Shown here: positions 37,225 through 45,680 of the stretch, piece by piece
Layout of the letters: the number at the start of each line of letters is the position of its first letter
Position numbering within the stretch: the first letter of the stretch is position 1
Assembly (NCBI RefSeq): GCF_006442965.1
Contig: NZ_VFWX01000003.1
Span: 1 to 64,000 of the forward strand
DNA length: 64,000 bases
DNA from: Mesorhizobium sp. CU3
Lineage (GTDB): Bacteria; Pseudomonadota; Alphaproteobacteria; Rhizobiales; Rhizobiaceae
Reading direction: 5' to 3'
Translations under genes and position numbers: made by a program
Notes under the pieces: model-generated
Databases searched by the model: none
Seen by the model: the letters and a program-made list of their open reading frames with translations, nothing else
What the model was told of the DNA's origin: nothing

Positions 37225-37587
37225 ATGAACAAGGTTTCAATGGGCAAGGTGTCGGCCACGCCGGAGGCCGAGGCGTTCCTCGCCGAAATCATCACCGATC
37301 ACGGACCGGTGCTGTTCCATCAGTCCGGCGGCTGCTGCGACGGCTCGTCGCCGATGTGCTATCCGCGCGCGGAGTTCATGATCGGCGACAACGACGTGAA
37401 GCTCGGCGAGATCGGCGACACGCCGGTTTATATCAGCGCCTCGCAATACGAAGCCTGGAAGCATACGGACCTGATCATCGACGTGGTGAAGGGCAGGGGC
37501 GGTATGTTCTCGCTCGACAACGGCCGTGAGAAGCGTTTCCTGACCCGTTCGACGATCTGCGCCGTGCCCACGCCTTCGGGCAGTTGA
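37225..37587 (+). CDS. DUF779 family protein
   Basis: A 120-aa cysteine-containing protein with the motif FHQSGGCCDGSSPMCYP, which gives three cysteines that could bind metal. DUF779 genes are commonly found beside aldehyde dehydrogenase genes, as here, and may form part of that pathway. The ATG at 37225 has GGAGGA four bases upstream; the in-frame start at 37159 lies in the repeat and is less likely. Function unknown. Confidence 0.85.
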   Translation: MNKVSMGKVSATPEAEAFLAEIITDHGPVLFHQSGGCCDGSSPMCYPRAEFMIGDNDVKLGEIGDTPVYISASQYEAWKHTDLIIDVVKGRGGMFSLDNGREKRFLTRSTICAVPTPSGS

Positions 37588-37695
37588 ACGAATAGCGCGG
37601 CGATTGGGGCAATCGTCGCGCTTTGTTGGGTCTTTGGCTCGCAACCTATTCGCCTTAGTGCTATGGCGCCGCTTTCAAACGGAAAAAGCGTATCC

Positions 37696-38676
37696 ATGGC
37701 AGGTGTAGAACAGATCACGGTGGAGGCCGGCGAGGCGGGCATGCGGCTCGATCGCTGGTTCAAGGTCCACTATCCGGGCCTTGGCTTCGGCCATCTGCAG
37801 AAATTGTTGCGCTCCGGCCAGGTCCGCGTCGATGGCGGCCGGGTCAAAGCCGACACGCGCGTCGAGCCCGGCCAGACCGTGCGCATCCCGCCGCTCGAGG
37901 TCGACAAGAAAGGCGACACCGCGCTCACCGGCCACTCGATCCGCAACCAGGGCGATGCCGATGTGCTGGCCAAGATGCTGCTGCACGAGGATCCGAAAGT
38001 CTTTGTCTTCAACAAGCCGGCGGGCCTGGCGGTACAGGGCGGCTCGGGCGTCACCCGCAATGTCGACGACATGCTGGAAGCATGGCGCAACCAGAAGGGC
38101 GAGAAGCCGCGCCTCGTCCACCGCCTCGACCGCGACACTTCCGGCGTGCTGGTCGTCGCCCGCACCCGCCTTGCGGCGATGAAGCTGTCGGAAGCGTTCC
38201 GGGCACGCGAGACGAAAAAGACCTACTGGGCGCTGGTCAAGGGCGTGCCGGCCAAGCGCGAGGATAAGATCTCGACCTGGCTGATCAAGGAGCCGACCGA
38301 GGACGGCGACCGCGTGCGCATCGCCAAGCATGGCGAGAAGGGCGCCGACCACGCCGTGTCCTATTACCGCGTCGTCGAGCAGGCGGCGCAGTCGCTGTCC
38401 TGGCTGGAGATGGAACCTTACACCGGCCGTACGCACCAGCTGCGCGTGCACGCCGCCCATATCGGCTGCCCGATCATCGGCGACCCGAAATATTTCGAGG
38501 CCGACACCAATTGGGACTTTCCGGGCGGCATGCAGAACCGGCTGCATCTGCATGCGCGCCGCATCATCATTCCGCATCCGGACCAGGGCGTGATCGACGT
38601 CACCGCGCCGATGCCGCCGCATATGCGCCAGAGCTGGAACCTGCTCGGCTTCGACGAGCAGAGCGCGGAGGACTGA
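37696..38676 (+). CDS. RluA-family pseudouridine synthase (RluC-like)
   Basis: A 326-aa rRNA-modifying enzyme. An S4 RNA-binding domain (about residues 16-75, MRLDRWFKVHYPGLGFGHLQKLLRSGQVRVDGGRV) precedes the catalytic domain, whose HRLDRDTSG motif places the catalytic aspartate at D145. Closing signatures include TGRTHQLRVHAAHIGCPIIGDPKY. The ATG at 37696 (MAGVEQ) is preferred over 37663 because of family length; neither has a strong ribosome-binding site. RluC-type target sites in 23S rRNA are inferred from architecture. Confidence 0.9.
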   Translation: MAGVEQITVEAGEAGMRLDRWFKVHYPGLGFGHLQKLLRSGQVRVDGGRVKADTRVEPGQTVRIPPLEVDKKGDTALTGHSIRNQGDADVLAKMLLHEDPKVFVFNKPAGLAVQGGSGVTRNVDDMLEAWRNQKGEKPRLVHRLDRDTSGVLVVARTRLAAMKLSEAFRARETKKTYWALVKGVPAKREDKISTWLIKEPTEDGDRVRIAKHGEKGADHAVSYYRVVEQAAQSLSWLEMEPYTGRTHQLRVHAAHIGCPIIGDPKYFEADTNWDFPGGMQNRLHLHARRIIIPHPDQGVIDVTAPMPPHMRQSWNLLGFDEQSAED

Positions 38677-38677
38677 C

Positions 38678-39595
38678 TTGGCCGTTGCGCCCGCATTGGA
38701 TCGCCGCGACGCGGTCGACATGGCCGCGGCGGCCATCATGGTCGGCCTGACCTTCTCCTGGGGCCTGAATTACGTCGCCGCCAAGATCTCCTATGCCGGC
38801 TATGACCCGGTGTTTGTGTCGATCGCGCGTTCGATCCTCGGCGGGGCCTGCGTACTCAGCTGGTGCCGCCTGCGCGGCATCAAGCTGTTCGAGAGGGACG
38901 GCACGCTTGGCGCAGGCATCGTCGTCGGCGCGCTCTTCGGCGTCGAATTCCTGTGTCTCTATATCGGACTGGAATACACGACCGTCGCCCGCAACACGCT
39001 CCTGGTCAACACCATGCCGTTCTGGGTGCTGATCGGCGGCCATTTCCTGCTCGGCGAGCGCATCAACGCCCGCAAGCTCGGCGGTCTCATCCTCGCTTTC
39101 TGCGGCCTGGTGGCCGTGTTCTCGGACGGCGTGGTCACCGGCAAGGACGCGACGCTGACAGGCGATCTTCTCAGCCTGGGCTCAGGCGTGCTTTGGGCAG
39201 CGACCAGCATCTTTATCAAGCGTTCGAAACTGGTCGAGACCAGCGCCGAGAAGCTGCTGCTCTACCAGTTGGCCGGCGCGGCGGTCGTCGGTGTCCTGGT
39301 GATGCCTTTGGCCGGCCCTCCGATCCGAGACTTGACCGCGTTGCCGACGCTGGCGCTGCTCTTCCAGTCTTTCTATATCGTCGCCTTCACCTATGTATTG
39401 TGGTTCTGGCTGCTCAGGCGCTATCCGGCATCGGGGCTGTCGAGCTTCGCCTTCCTGTCGCCGGTGTTCGGCGTGCTGTGCGGCGCGGTGGTGCTGGGCG
39501 AGGCGCCGACGTTCAGGATCTTCGTCGCATTGGCGCTGATCGCCGCCGGCCTGATCATCGTCAACCGGCCGGCGCGCAGGCAGCCTGCCCCATAG
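38678..39595 (+). CDS. EamA-family (DMT) membrane transporter
   Basis: A 305-aa protein with ten predicted helices in two EamA repeats, for example LTFSWGLNYVAAKISYAGYDPVF near the start and GLSSFAFLSPVFGVLCGAVVLGE in the second half. TTG start one base after the pseudouridine-synthase stop, with GCGGAGGA just before, so the two are coupled. Substrate unknown; the family exports amino acids and related metabolites. Confidence 0.88.
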   Translation: MAVAPALDRRDAVDMAAAAIMVGLTFSWGLNYVAAKISYAGYDPVFVSIARSILGGACVLSWCRLRGIKLFERDGTLGAGIVVGALFGVEFLCLYIGLEYTTVARNTLLVNTMPFWVLIGGHFLLGERINARKLGGLILAFCGLVAVFSDGVVTGKDATLTGDLLSLGSGVLWAATSIFIKRSKLVETSAEKLLLYQLAGAAVVGVLVMPLAGPPIRDLTALPTLALLFQSFYIVAFTYVLWFWLLRRYPASGLSSFAFLSPVFGVLCGAVVLGEAPTFRIFVALALIAAGLIIVNRPARRQPAP

Positions 39596-39646
39596 ACAGC
39601 TCGCCGTTTCAGGGAAACGGCAAGCACTCTATGCCCTTGTTTTTAC

Positions 39647-39690
39647 GCAATTCCGGACGGAAAACCGTTACACACTTTTCCTGGAATTGC
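39647..39690. repeat. Family B palindromic repeat, 44 bp, inverted orientation
   Basis: On the minus strand it reads GCAATTCCAGGAAAAGTGTG and ends TCCGGAATTGC. It ends three bases before AAGGAG, the ribosome-binding site of the next gene. A small hairpin (GCCGTTT with AAACGGC) precedes it at about 39603-39621. Confidence 0.9.
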
Positions 39691-39705
39691 TTTAAGGAGT
39701 TCCAG

Positions 39706-40497
39706 ATGCGCGACATTCTCGAAGACCTCGAAGCGGGAAAACTCCTCTCCGATCCCGATCCGGTGCGCCGTGCCCAGATCCAGATGAAGACGCCGCTGCC
39801 GAAGCGTTTTTACAAAAATGTCTCGGTGGCACCGGTCGAAAACGGCTTTGCGATCCATCTCGATGGGCGGCCGGTGCGCACGCCGGGCAAGGCGGTGATG
39901 ATGCTGCCGACCGAAAAGGCAGCAACCCTGGTGGCGGGTGAGTTCTCTGCGCAGGCCGAAGTCATCGATCCGGTGACGATGCCGGTCATGCGCCTCGTCA
40001 ACACCGCCATAGACGGTGTCGCCGCCGATCCGCAGGCGGTGCTGGAGGATGTGCTGCGTTTCGCTTCGTCCGATCTGCTCTGCTATCGCGCCGACGCCCC
40101 GCAAGGCCTGGTCGACCGGCAGAACAAGCACTGGGATCCAGTGCTGGACTGGGCGCGCGGCAACCTCGGCGCGCGCTTCAACCTTGCCGAGGGCGTCATC
40201 CATGTCGAGCAGCCGCGCGAGGCCATCGCCGTGCTCGGAGCGCATCTCGGCCAGCGTTCCGAACCGATGCGGCTCGCCGCCATCCACGTCATGACTTCGC
40301 TGACCGGTTCAGCGCTGCTCGCTCTCGCCGTCGATTTCGGCGAGATCGACGGCGAGGAAGCCTGGGCCGCCGGCCATGTCGACGAGGACTGGCAGATCGA
40401 GCATTGGGGCCAGGACGCGGAAGCCGTCGCGCGCCGCTCGGCCCGCAAGCGCGACATGATGGCGGCCGTCAGCCTGCTCGAGGCGCTAAAGGGCTAA
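39706..40497 (+). CDS. ATP12-type F1-ATPase assembly chaperone
   Basis: A 263-aa protein of the ATP12 family, known in mitochondria and alphaproteobacteria, where it protects the alpha subunit during F1 assembly. Typical stretches are RFYKNVSVAPVENGFAIHLDGRPVRTPGK and ADLLCYRA-like SSDLLCYRADAPQGL. The ATG at 39706 is supported by AAGGAG (39694-39699) six bases upstream, directly after a repeat unit. A second repeat begins one base after the stop codon. Confidence 0.92.
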   Translation: MRDILEDLEAGKLLSDPDPVRRAQIQMKTPLPKRFYKNVSVAPVENGFAIHLDGRPVRTPGKAVMMLPTEKAATLVAGEFSAQAEVIDPVTMPVMRLVNTAIDGVAADPQAVLEDVLRFASSDLLCYRADAPQGLVDRQNKHWDPVLDWARGNLGARFNLAEGVIHVEQPREAIAVLGAHLGQRSEPMRLAAIHVMTSLTGSALLALAVDFGEIDGEEAWAAGHVDEDWQIEHWGQDAEAVARRSARKRDMMAAVSLLEALKG

Positions 40498-40498
40498 A

Positions 40499-40542
40499 GC
40501 AATTCCAGGAAAAGTGCGAAGCGGTTTTCCGTCAGGAGTTGC
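40499..40542. repeat. Family B palindromic repeat, 44 bp
   Basis: Unit GCAATTCC to GGAGTTGC with AGGAAAAGTGCG and CGGTTTTCCGTC inside. It starts one base after the ATP12 stop codon, so ATP12 is flanked by two inverted copies of the family. Confidence 0.88.
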
Positions 40543-40776
40543 GTCCAACAAAGAGATGCGGCGGTTAGCCGTTTCCGTGGAACGGCGAACCGCTCCAAGC
40601 GCGGCTTCGCACTGCACCTAATACCAAAGTCATAATCCCATCGTCGCGGTGCATTTCCACCGCGCTTTCTGCCATTTTTTCCCGCGTTGGCTGCGCTCTT
40701 GAGTCGTCCGGAGGAGTTGTAGACGCAGGCGCGCGGCCGTCGAGGACAGACGGGATTCCACGGGAGGACTTTTGAA
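40543..40776. other. Intergenic region with nested hairpins
   Basis: A nested stem lies at 40561-40593: GCGGTT with AACCGC enclosing GCCGTT with AACGGC. A second stem pairs GCGGTG (40646-40651) with CACCGC (40658-40663). GGGAGGA near 40762 serves the next gene. No open frame is supported here. Confidence 0.6.
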
Positions 40777-42666
40777 ATGGCAATGGCATCGACCGCCGGC
40801 GGGCAAAGCCGCGGCATGACGCGGGAGGAGAAGAAAGTCATCTTCGCCTCGTCGCTCGGCACCGTATTCGAATGGTACGATTTCTATCTCTACGGCTCGC
40901 TGGCGGCCTTCATCGGCTCGACCTTCTTCAGCCCGACGATCCCGGAAGCGACGCGCAACATCTTCGCCCTGCTGGCTTTTGCTGCCGGCTTCCTTGTCCG
41001 CCCATTTGGCGCGCTGGTCTTCGGCCGCATCGGCGATCTCGTCGGCCGCAAATACACCTTCCTGGTCACCATGACCATCATGGGCTTGTCGACCTTCCTG
41101 GTCGGCCTGCTGCCTGGCTATGCCAGTTGGGGCATTGCCGCGCCGGTGATCCTGATCGTCCTGCGCATGCTGCAGGGCCTGGCGCTGGGCGGCGAATATG
41201 GCGGCGCCGCGACCTATGTCGCCGAACACGCGCCGGACGACCGCCGCGGCTTCTACACCTCGTGGATCCAGACCACAGCGACGCTCGGCCTGTTCCTATC
41301 GCTGATCGTCATCCTGATCGTGCAGGGCTCGCTCAGCAAGGAAACCTACGCCGCTTGGGGCTGGCGCATTCCTTTCATCGTTTCCTTCGTGCTGCTCGCC
41401 ATCTCGATCTGGATCCGTCTGTCGCTTTCGGAATCGCCGACCTTCCAACGCATGAAGGCGGAGGGCAAGGGCTCCAAGGCGCCGCTCTCGGAAGCTTTCG
41501 GCCAATGGAAGAACGCCAAGATCGCGCTGCTGGCCCTGCTCGGTCTCACCGCCGGACAGGCCGTGATCTGGTACAACGGCCAGTTCTACGCCCTGTTCTT
41601 CCTCACCAACGTGCTGAAGGTCGACGCCCAGACCGTCAACATCATGATCGCGATCGCGCTGGCGCTCGGCTCGATCTTCTTCGTCGTCTTCGGCTGGCTG
41701 TCCGACAAGATTGGCCGCAAGCCGATCATCATGGCCGGCCTTGCCTTGGGCATCGTCTGCACCTTCCCGCTGTTCAAGGCGCTGACCTGGGCCGCCAATC
41801 CGGCTCTCGCCACCGCTCAGCAGAACACGCGCGCGACGGTCACCGCCGCGCCCGGCGATTGCAAGTTCCAGTTCAACCCAGTCGGCACAGCGAAGTTCAC
41901 GACGTCCTGCGACATCGCGACCTCGTTCCTTACCAAGAACTCAGTGCCTTACGACGTCGTTTCGACGGCGGCGCCTGGAACGGCGGCCACGGTCAAGATC
42001 GGCAACGAGACGGTCTCGTCCTATGACGCCGTCGCCGCCGGCGATCAGGCCAAGGCCAAGGACGCGGCCTTCGTCAAGGCGATCAACATGTCGCTCCAGG
42101 ACGGCGGCTATCCGCTGAAGCGCGCCGCCGCCAAAGTGCCGGACCAGAAGCTCGACGCCTTCATCGCGGCCAATCCCGAACTGAAGCTCGACGCTGCAAC
42201 CATCCGCGGCGGCGAGAAGGCTACGGTTCCGACCGACAAGGCGATCACCGACAAGTTGCTGACCAAGGATGAGGCAGCCGGCGCGCCTGAGATCACCGTC
42301 TACAACATTCCGGGCGGTGGCGCCTTCGCCATGACCGCCGATCCGGCGGCCATCAACTGGCCGATGACGATCGGCATCCTGTTTATCCTGGTGCTGTTCG
42401 TCACCATGGTCTACGGGCCGATCGCCGCGATCCTGGTCGAGATGTTCCCGACCCGTATCCGCTACACCGGCATGTCGCTGCCGTATCACATCGGCAATGG
42501 CTGGTTCGGCGGCCTGCTGCCGGCGACGGTGTTCGCGCTCAGCGCCTATAAGGGCGATATCTACTACGGCCTCTGGTACCCTGTGGTCATCGCCGCCATG
42601 TCGTTGATCATCGGCATGATCTTCGTCAGGGATACGCTCGGCACCGACCTGCACGCCAAGGACTGA
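40777..42666 (+). CDS. MFS transporter of the metabolite/H+ symporter type with a large soluble insert
   Basis: A 629-aa protein. The N-terminal half is a normal MHS-type transporter (GTVFEWYDFYLYGSLA, RPFGALVFGRIGDLVGRKYTF, LQGLALGGEYGGAATYVAEH). After about residue 345 a stretch of roughly 170 residues with no membrane segment interrupts the fold; it carries two cysteines (DCKFQF and SCDIAT) that could pair. Helices resume near residue 520 (WPMTIGILFILVLFV). The insert probably sits outside the membrane. The usual family length is about 430-460 aa. Substrate unknown. Confidence 0.85.
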   Translation: MAMASTAGGQSRGMTREEKKVIFASSLGTVFEWYDFYLYGSLAAFIGSTFFSPTIPEATRNIFALLAFAAGFLVRPFGALVFGRIGDLVGRKYTFLVTMTIMGLSTFLVGLLPGYASWGIAAPVILIVLRMLQGLALGGEYGGAATYVAEHAPDDRRGFYTSWIQTTATLGLFLSLIVILIVQGSLSKETYAAWGWRIPFIVSFVLLAISIWIRLSLSESPTFQRMKAEGKGSKAPLSEAFGQWKNAKIALLALLGLTAGQAVIWYNGQFYALFFLTNVLKVDAQTVNIMIAIALALGSIFFVVFGWLSDKIGRKPIIMAGLALGIVCTFPLFKALTWAANPALATAQQNTRATVTAAPGDCKFQFNPVGTAKFTTSCDIATSFLTKNSVPYDVVSTAAPGTAATVKIGNETVSSYDAVAAGDQAKAKDAAFVKAINMSLQDGGYPLKRAAAKVPDQKLDAFIAANPELKLDAATIRGGEKATVPTDKAITDKLLTKDEAAGAPEITVYNIPGGGAFAMTADPAAINWPMTIGILFILVLFVTMVYGPIAAILVEMFPTRIRYTGMSLPYHIGNGWFGGLLPATVFALSAYKGDIYYGLWYPVVIAAMSLIIGMIFVRDTLGTDLHAKD

Positions 42667-42694
42667 CCGGATCGGTCATCCTCTCAAACGGAAC

Positions 42695-42725
42695 GCCCGG
42701 CGCGAGCGATCGCGCCGGGCTTTTT
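42695..42725 (+). terminator. Rho-independent terminator after the MFS gene
   Basis: GCCCGGCGCGA (42695-42705) and TCGCGCCGGGC (42710-42720) form an 11-bp perfect stem around GCGA, followed by five T residues. Confidence 0.93.
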
Positions 42726-42749
42726 CATTGCCGAGACGGATGAGACGGA

Positions 42750-42944
42750 TCAGCTCTTGAGCTGTCGGTTCTCTTCCTCGACGGCCGCTTCATGGTACCA
42801 GCCGTCGAAATCGACGGGCTCGCCGCGCAATGAAGCCAGCTCTGCCGCGAATTTCGCCTTGGCGCCTAAATTTGAGGCAGGCTTGCGTCCTGCCAACGGG
42901 AACATCAGGATTTTTGCCGTCGGACGGGCGGAGACGATCTCCAT
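42750..42944 (-). CDS. DUF2735 family small protein
   Basis: A 64-aa protein: MEIVSARPTAKILMFP then LAGRKPASNL, with an acidic end. The AKILMFP stretch is typical of DUF2735, a family found beside glnII in rhizobia. A strong ribosome-binding site (AAAGGAGA) precedes the ATG. It diverges from glnII across a 308-base region with an NtrC-like site, so it may be nitrogen controlled. Function unknown. Confidence 0.75.
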   Translation of the reverse strand: MEIVSARPTAKILMFPLAGRKPASNLGAKAKFAAELASLRGEPVDFDGWYHEAAVEEENRQLKS

Positions 42945-43045
42945 TGCCGGTCTCCTTTCTTTTTAAGAGGCTTTCCGATTCATCTTTCCAGCAATGTAGG
43001 TTCTGCGATTCATTTAGGCAATATGCCTATTAAAAGATCAATAAG

Positions 43046-43062
43046 TGCATATTATTTGTGCA
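43046..43062. promoter_or_regulatory. NtrC-like enhancer site between DUF2735 and glnII
   Basis: TGCATATTATTTGTGCA matches the spacing of the NtrC dyad (TGCA, nine bases, TGCA; consensus TGCACC-N5-TGGTGCA). It lies 97 bases upstream of the sigma-54 -24 element, a normal enhancer distance. Another dyad, TAGGCA-ATA-TGCCTA, is at 43015-43029. Confidence 0.62.
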
Positions 43063-43158
43063 TAGAACGGCTCTGACTGATCGCAGCGCAGCGCTGAGGC
43101 GGCTCAGCAAAACCAACACGATCTCGTGACCATTTTGCCGCACCCGAGCGCGCGTGTG

Positions 43159-43174
43159 TGGCATACGAATTGCT
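43159..43174 (+). promoter_or_regulatory. Sigma-54 promoter of glnII
   Basis: TGGCATACGAATTGCT has GG at 43160-43161 and GC at 43172-43173 with the exact ten-base spacing; only one position departs from TGGCAC-N5-TTGCW. Start of transcription would be near 43185, leaving a leader of about 68 bases. Confidence 0.87.
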
Positions 43175-43252
43175 TTTTAACGATCGGCAGGCCGGCTAGC
43201 CCGGCCATGCGTCGACACCGCATGCGGTGATCAAGCAACGAGAGGCTCTAGA

Positions 43253-44290
43253 ATGACCAAATACAAGCTCGAGTATATCTGGCTCGACGGATACGTCCCG
43301 ACCCCCAGCCTGCGCGGCAAGACCCAGATCAAGGAGTTCGCCGAGTTCCCGACACTCGAGCAACTGCCGCTCTGGGGCTTCGATGGCTCGTCGACCAACC
43401 AGGCCGAAGGCCACAGCTCCGACTGTGTGCTGAAGCCCGTTGCCGTCTACCCGGATCCGGCCCGCACCAACGGCGTGCTGGTCATGTGCGAAGTCATGAT
43501 GCCCGATGGCGTCACGCCGCACGTCTCCAACAAGCGCGCCACCATCCTCGACGACGAGGGCGCCTGGTTCGGCTTCGAGCAGGAGTATTTCTTCTACAAG
43601 GACGGCCGTCCGCTCGGCTTCCCGGAGAGCGGCTACCCAGCGCCGCAGGGCCCGTACTACACCGGCGTCGGCTACAAGAATGTCGGCGACGTCGCCCGCA
43701 AGATCGTCGAGGAGCATCTCGACCTTTGCCTCGCAGCCGGCATCAACCATGAAGGCATCAACGCCGAGGTGGCCAAGGGCCAGTGGGAATTCCAGATCTT
43801 CGGCAAGGGCTCCAAGAAGGCCGCCGACCAGATGTGGATGGCCCGCTACCTGCTGCTGCGCCTGACCGAGAAATACGGCATCGACATCGAGTTCCATTGC
43901 AAGCCGCTCGGCGACACCGACTGGAACGGCTCGGGCATGCACGCCAACTTCTCGACCGCCTATATGCGCGAAGTCGGCGGCAAGGCCTATTTCGAAGCGC
44001 TGATGGCCCAGTTCGACAAGAACCTGATGGACCACATCGCCGTCTATGGCCCGGACAACGACAAGCGGCTGACCGGCAAGCACGAGACCGCGCCGTGGAA
44101 CAAGTTCTCCTACGGCGTCGCCGACCGCGGCGCCTCGATCCGCGTGCCGCACTCCTTCGTCAAGAACGACTATAAGGGCTATCTGGAAGACCGTCGCCCG
44201 AACTCGCAAGGCGACCCCTACCAGATCGCTTCGCAGATCCTGAAGACGATCTCGGAGGTTTCGACCACGGCCGTTTCGGCTGCCGCCTGA
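43253..44290 (+). CDS. glnII: Glutamine synthetase type II
   Basis: A 345-aa eukaryote-like glutamine synthetase that condenses ammonia and glutamate at the expense of ATP. Signatures are LPLWGFDGSSTNQAEGHSSDCVLKPVAVYPDP, the ATP-side stretch FEFQIF-like GQWEFQIFGKG and NGSGMHANFST. It lacks the adenylylation site of GlnA, so control is transcriptional. A sigma-54 promoter and NtrC-like site are upstream, and a strong terminator follows. The protein length is normal for rhizobial GlnII. Confidence 0.96.
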   Translation: MTKYKLEYIWLDGYVPTPSLRGKTQIKEFAEFPTLEQLPLWGFDGSSTNQAEGHSSDCVLKPVAVYPDPARTNGVLVMCEVMMPDGVTPHVSNKRATILDDEGAWFGFEQEYFFYKDGRPLGFPESGYPAPQGPYYTGVGYKNVGDVARKIVEEHLDLCLAAGINHEGINAEVAKGQWEFQIFGKGSKKAADQMWMARYLLLRLTEKYGIDIEFHCKPLGDTDWNGSGMHANFSTAYMREVGGKAYFEALMAQFDKNLMDHIAVYGPDNDKRLTGKHETAPWNKFSYGVADRGASIRVPHSFVKNDYKGYLEDRRPNSQGDPYQIASQILKTISEVSTTAVSAAA

Positions 44291-44341
44291 TTTCTTCGGC
44301 GGCCCAGGCTGCAAACCTGTGGCGCGACGAAAACGACAATG

Positions 44342-44372
44342 AAGCCCCGGCGGTCAACCGCCGGGGCTTTTT
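44342..44372 (+). terminator. Rho-independent terminator after glnII
   Basis: AAGCCCCGGCGGT (44342-44354) and ACCGCCGGGGCTT (44357-44369) are perfect complements, and T residues run to 44372. The two innermost pairs are probably open to form the loop. Confidence 0.92.
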
Positions 44373-44522
44373 CAATGGCAGTTGCTCGCCGGAAGAATTC
44401 TCCGCGCCGCCGTCAGTCATCGATGACACCGGCCGCCTTCGATGTTGACAATCGGCATTTTACTTGGCGGCTTCGTGCAATTTTAAGGTGCTCCCTGTAG
44501 GTCAATACTAGGGAGATTGTGC

Positions 44523-45611
44523 ATGCATCGGATCGGCACGCGATATCTGAAAATATTCACGGCGGGGCTGGCGTTCGGATTCTATCTGGTCGCGGCAAGC
44601 ATACGCGGCTGGGGCACGGAACCGCTCACCGATTTCAGCAACGATGCCGTTATTCTGACGATACTGAAGGGCGGTATCGTGTTCGCTTTGATATTCACGC
44701 TGGGACACTTGGTGTTGCGCCAACTGGGCATCATCAAGGCCTGGGCCTATGCCGCGCTCGGGACGGTTTGCGCCTTGCCGCTGTTCATATCGCATCTTGC
44801 CTCCGGCACGTTCGCGGAACTGGCGGCGACTGGGAACGTGTCGACGGGTTTGTTCATCCCCGCATGCGTCGGTGCGACAATCGGCCTGGCTTATCGCAAG
44901 TCGGCCGGGATAGACGGCGTTGCCGAAGACCTCGATGGAATGAATGGAGCCTACCGCGGCCTTGCCTTCGCCGCCGGCGAAACAGGCACCGGATCGCATG
45001 GCCAGTCTGGCCGCGGACAACTCACATTTGGCAAGGCACTGGCCGCCGCCGGCACGGTTGGCGCATTCACGCACAAAGGAACGGAGTACTTCGACGGACC
45101 GCTGCGTGTGCGCACCTCACTGCTTTCTCTGCTCGGCGCGTCCTTGCTCGGTGCAGTCCTGAGCACGGTAATCCAGAGTATCCTTGATCTCGGATCGTAC
45201 ATGCGTGATCTGGAGCGCATGGGTAAATCCATACGTCCCGGAAATCTGTTCGATGTGCTGATGAGTGACCTTGTCGTGAAGGGAGCCATGGCTCTGTTCA
45301 CGGGGGTGCCTGTCCTCATCCTCATTGCCGTCGCGCATTTCGGACTGCGTTCGATGGGCAAGACCGGATATCTGGGTTATGGCATCGCGGGATTGTTGGT
45401 GGCTCCCATCATGACACTCGTCACATTCGGCGCCGCAGGGCCGCTCTTGATTCTCGCCACTTTGCCGACCGTTTTGGGGGCGGTCATCTACCGCAAGTTT
45501 GCCGGGCTGGAACCTGTCCCGATCGCTGAGGACATCGTTGCGAAAAACCGCCGCGACCTTGTTGGCGCGGACCACGCACGTCGGAAGGCTGGGCGGGTCA
45601 TAATCTCCTGA
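44523..45611 (+). CDS. Multi-pass membrane protein, function unknown
   Basis: A 362-aa protein with about eight hydrophobic segments (for example FTAGLAFGFYLVAASI, GIVFALIFTLGHLVL, LGASLLGAVLSTVIQSIL, FTGVPVLILIAVAHFGL, IMTLVTFGAAGPLLILATL) and a glycine-rich loop between the two halves. The ATG at 44523 is chosen because GGGAG (44511-44515) stands seven bases before; a TTG at 44517 would be too close. It lies between glnII and glnA, but no shared regulation is evident. I do not recognise the family. Confidence 0.7.
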   Translation: MHRIGTRYLKIFTAGLAFGFYLVAASIRGWGTEPLTDFSNDAVILTILKGGIVFALIFTLGHLVLRQLGIIKAWAYAALGTVCALPLFISHLASGTFAELAATGNVSTGLFIPACVGATIGLAYRKSAGIDGVAEDLDGMNGAYRGLAFAAGETGTGSHGQSGRGQLTFGKALAAAGTVGAFTHKGTEYFDGPLRVRTSLLSLLGASLLGAVLSTVIQSILDLGSYMRDLERMGKSIRPGNLFDVLMSDLVVKGAMALFTGVPVLILIAVAHFGLRSMGKTGYLGYGIAGLLVAPIMTLVTFGAAGPLLILATLPTVLGAVIYRKFAGLEPVPIAEDIVAKNRRDLVGADHARRKAGRVIIS

Positions 45612-45623
45612 AGCAACTCAATG

Positions 45624-45655
45624 AAAAGCCCTTGGAGATGGTCACCTCCAAGGGC
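45624..45655 (-). terminator. Terminator of the glnBA transcript
   Basis: On the minus strand GCCCTTGGAG (45655-45646) pairs with CTCCAAGGGC (45637-45628) and four T residues follow. The stem also ends the converging plus-strand gene, though without a T-run on that side. Confidence 0.8.
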
Positions 45656-45680
45656 CTGATTTCGCTATGCGATCAGAAAT

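Noticed and set aside
38863..40497. A 544-codon frame covering the EamA gene end and the whole ATP12 gene
   Set aside because: The first half is an out-of-frame shadow of EamA; the true start with a ribosome-binding site is at 39706.
44517..44522. TTG start for the membrane protein between glnII and glnA
   Set aside because: The ribosome-binding site GGGAG is only one base away, while the ATG at 44523 has seven bases of spacing.
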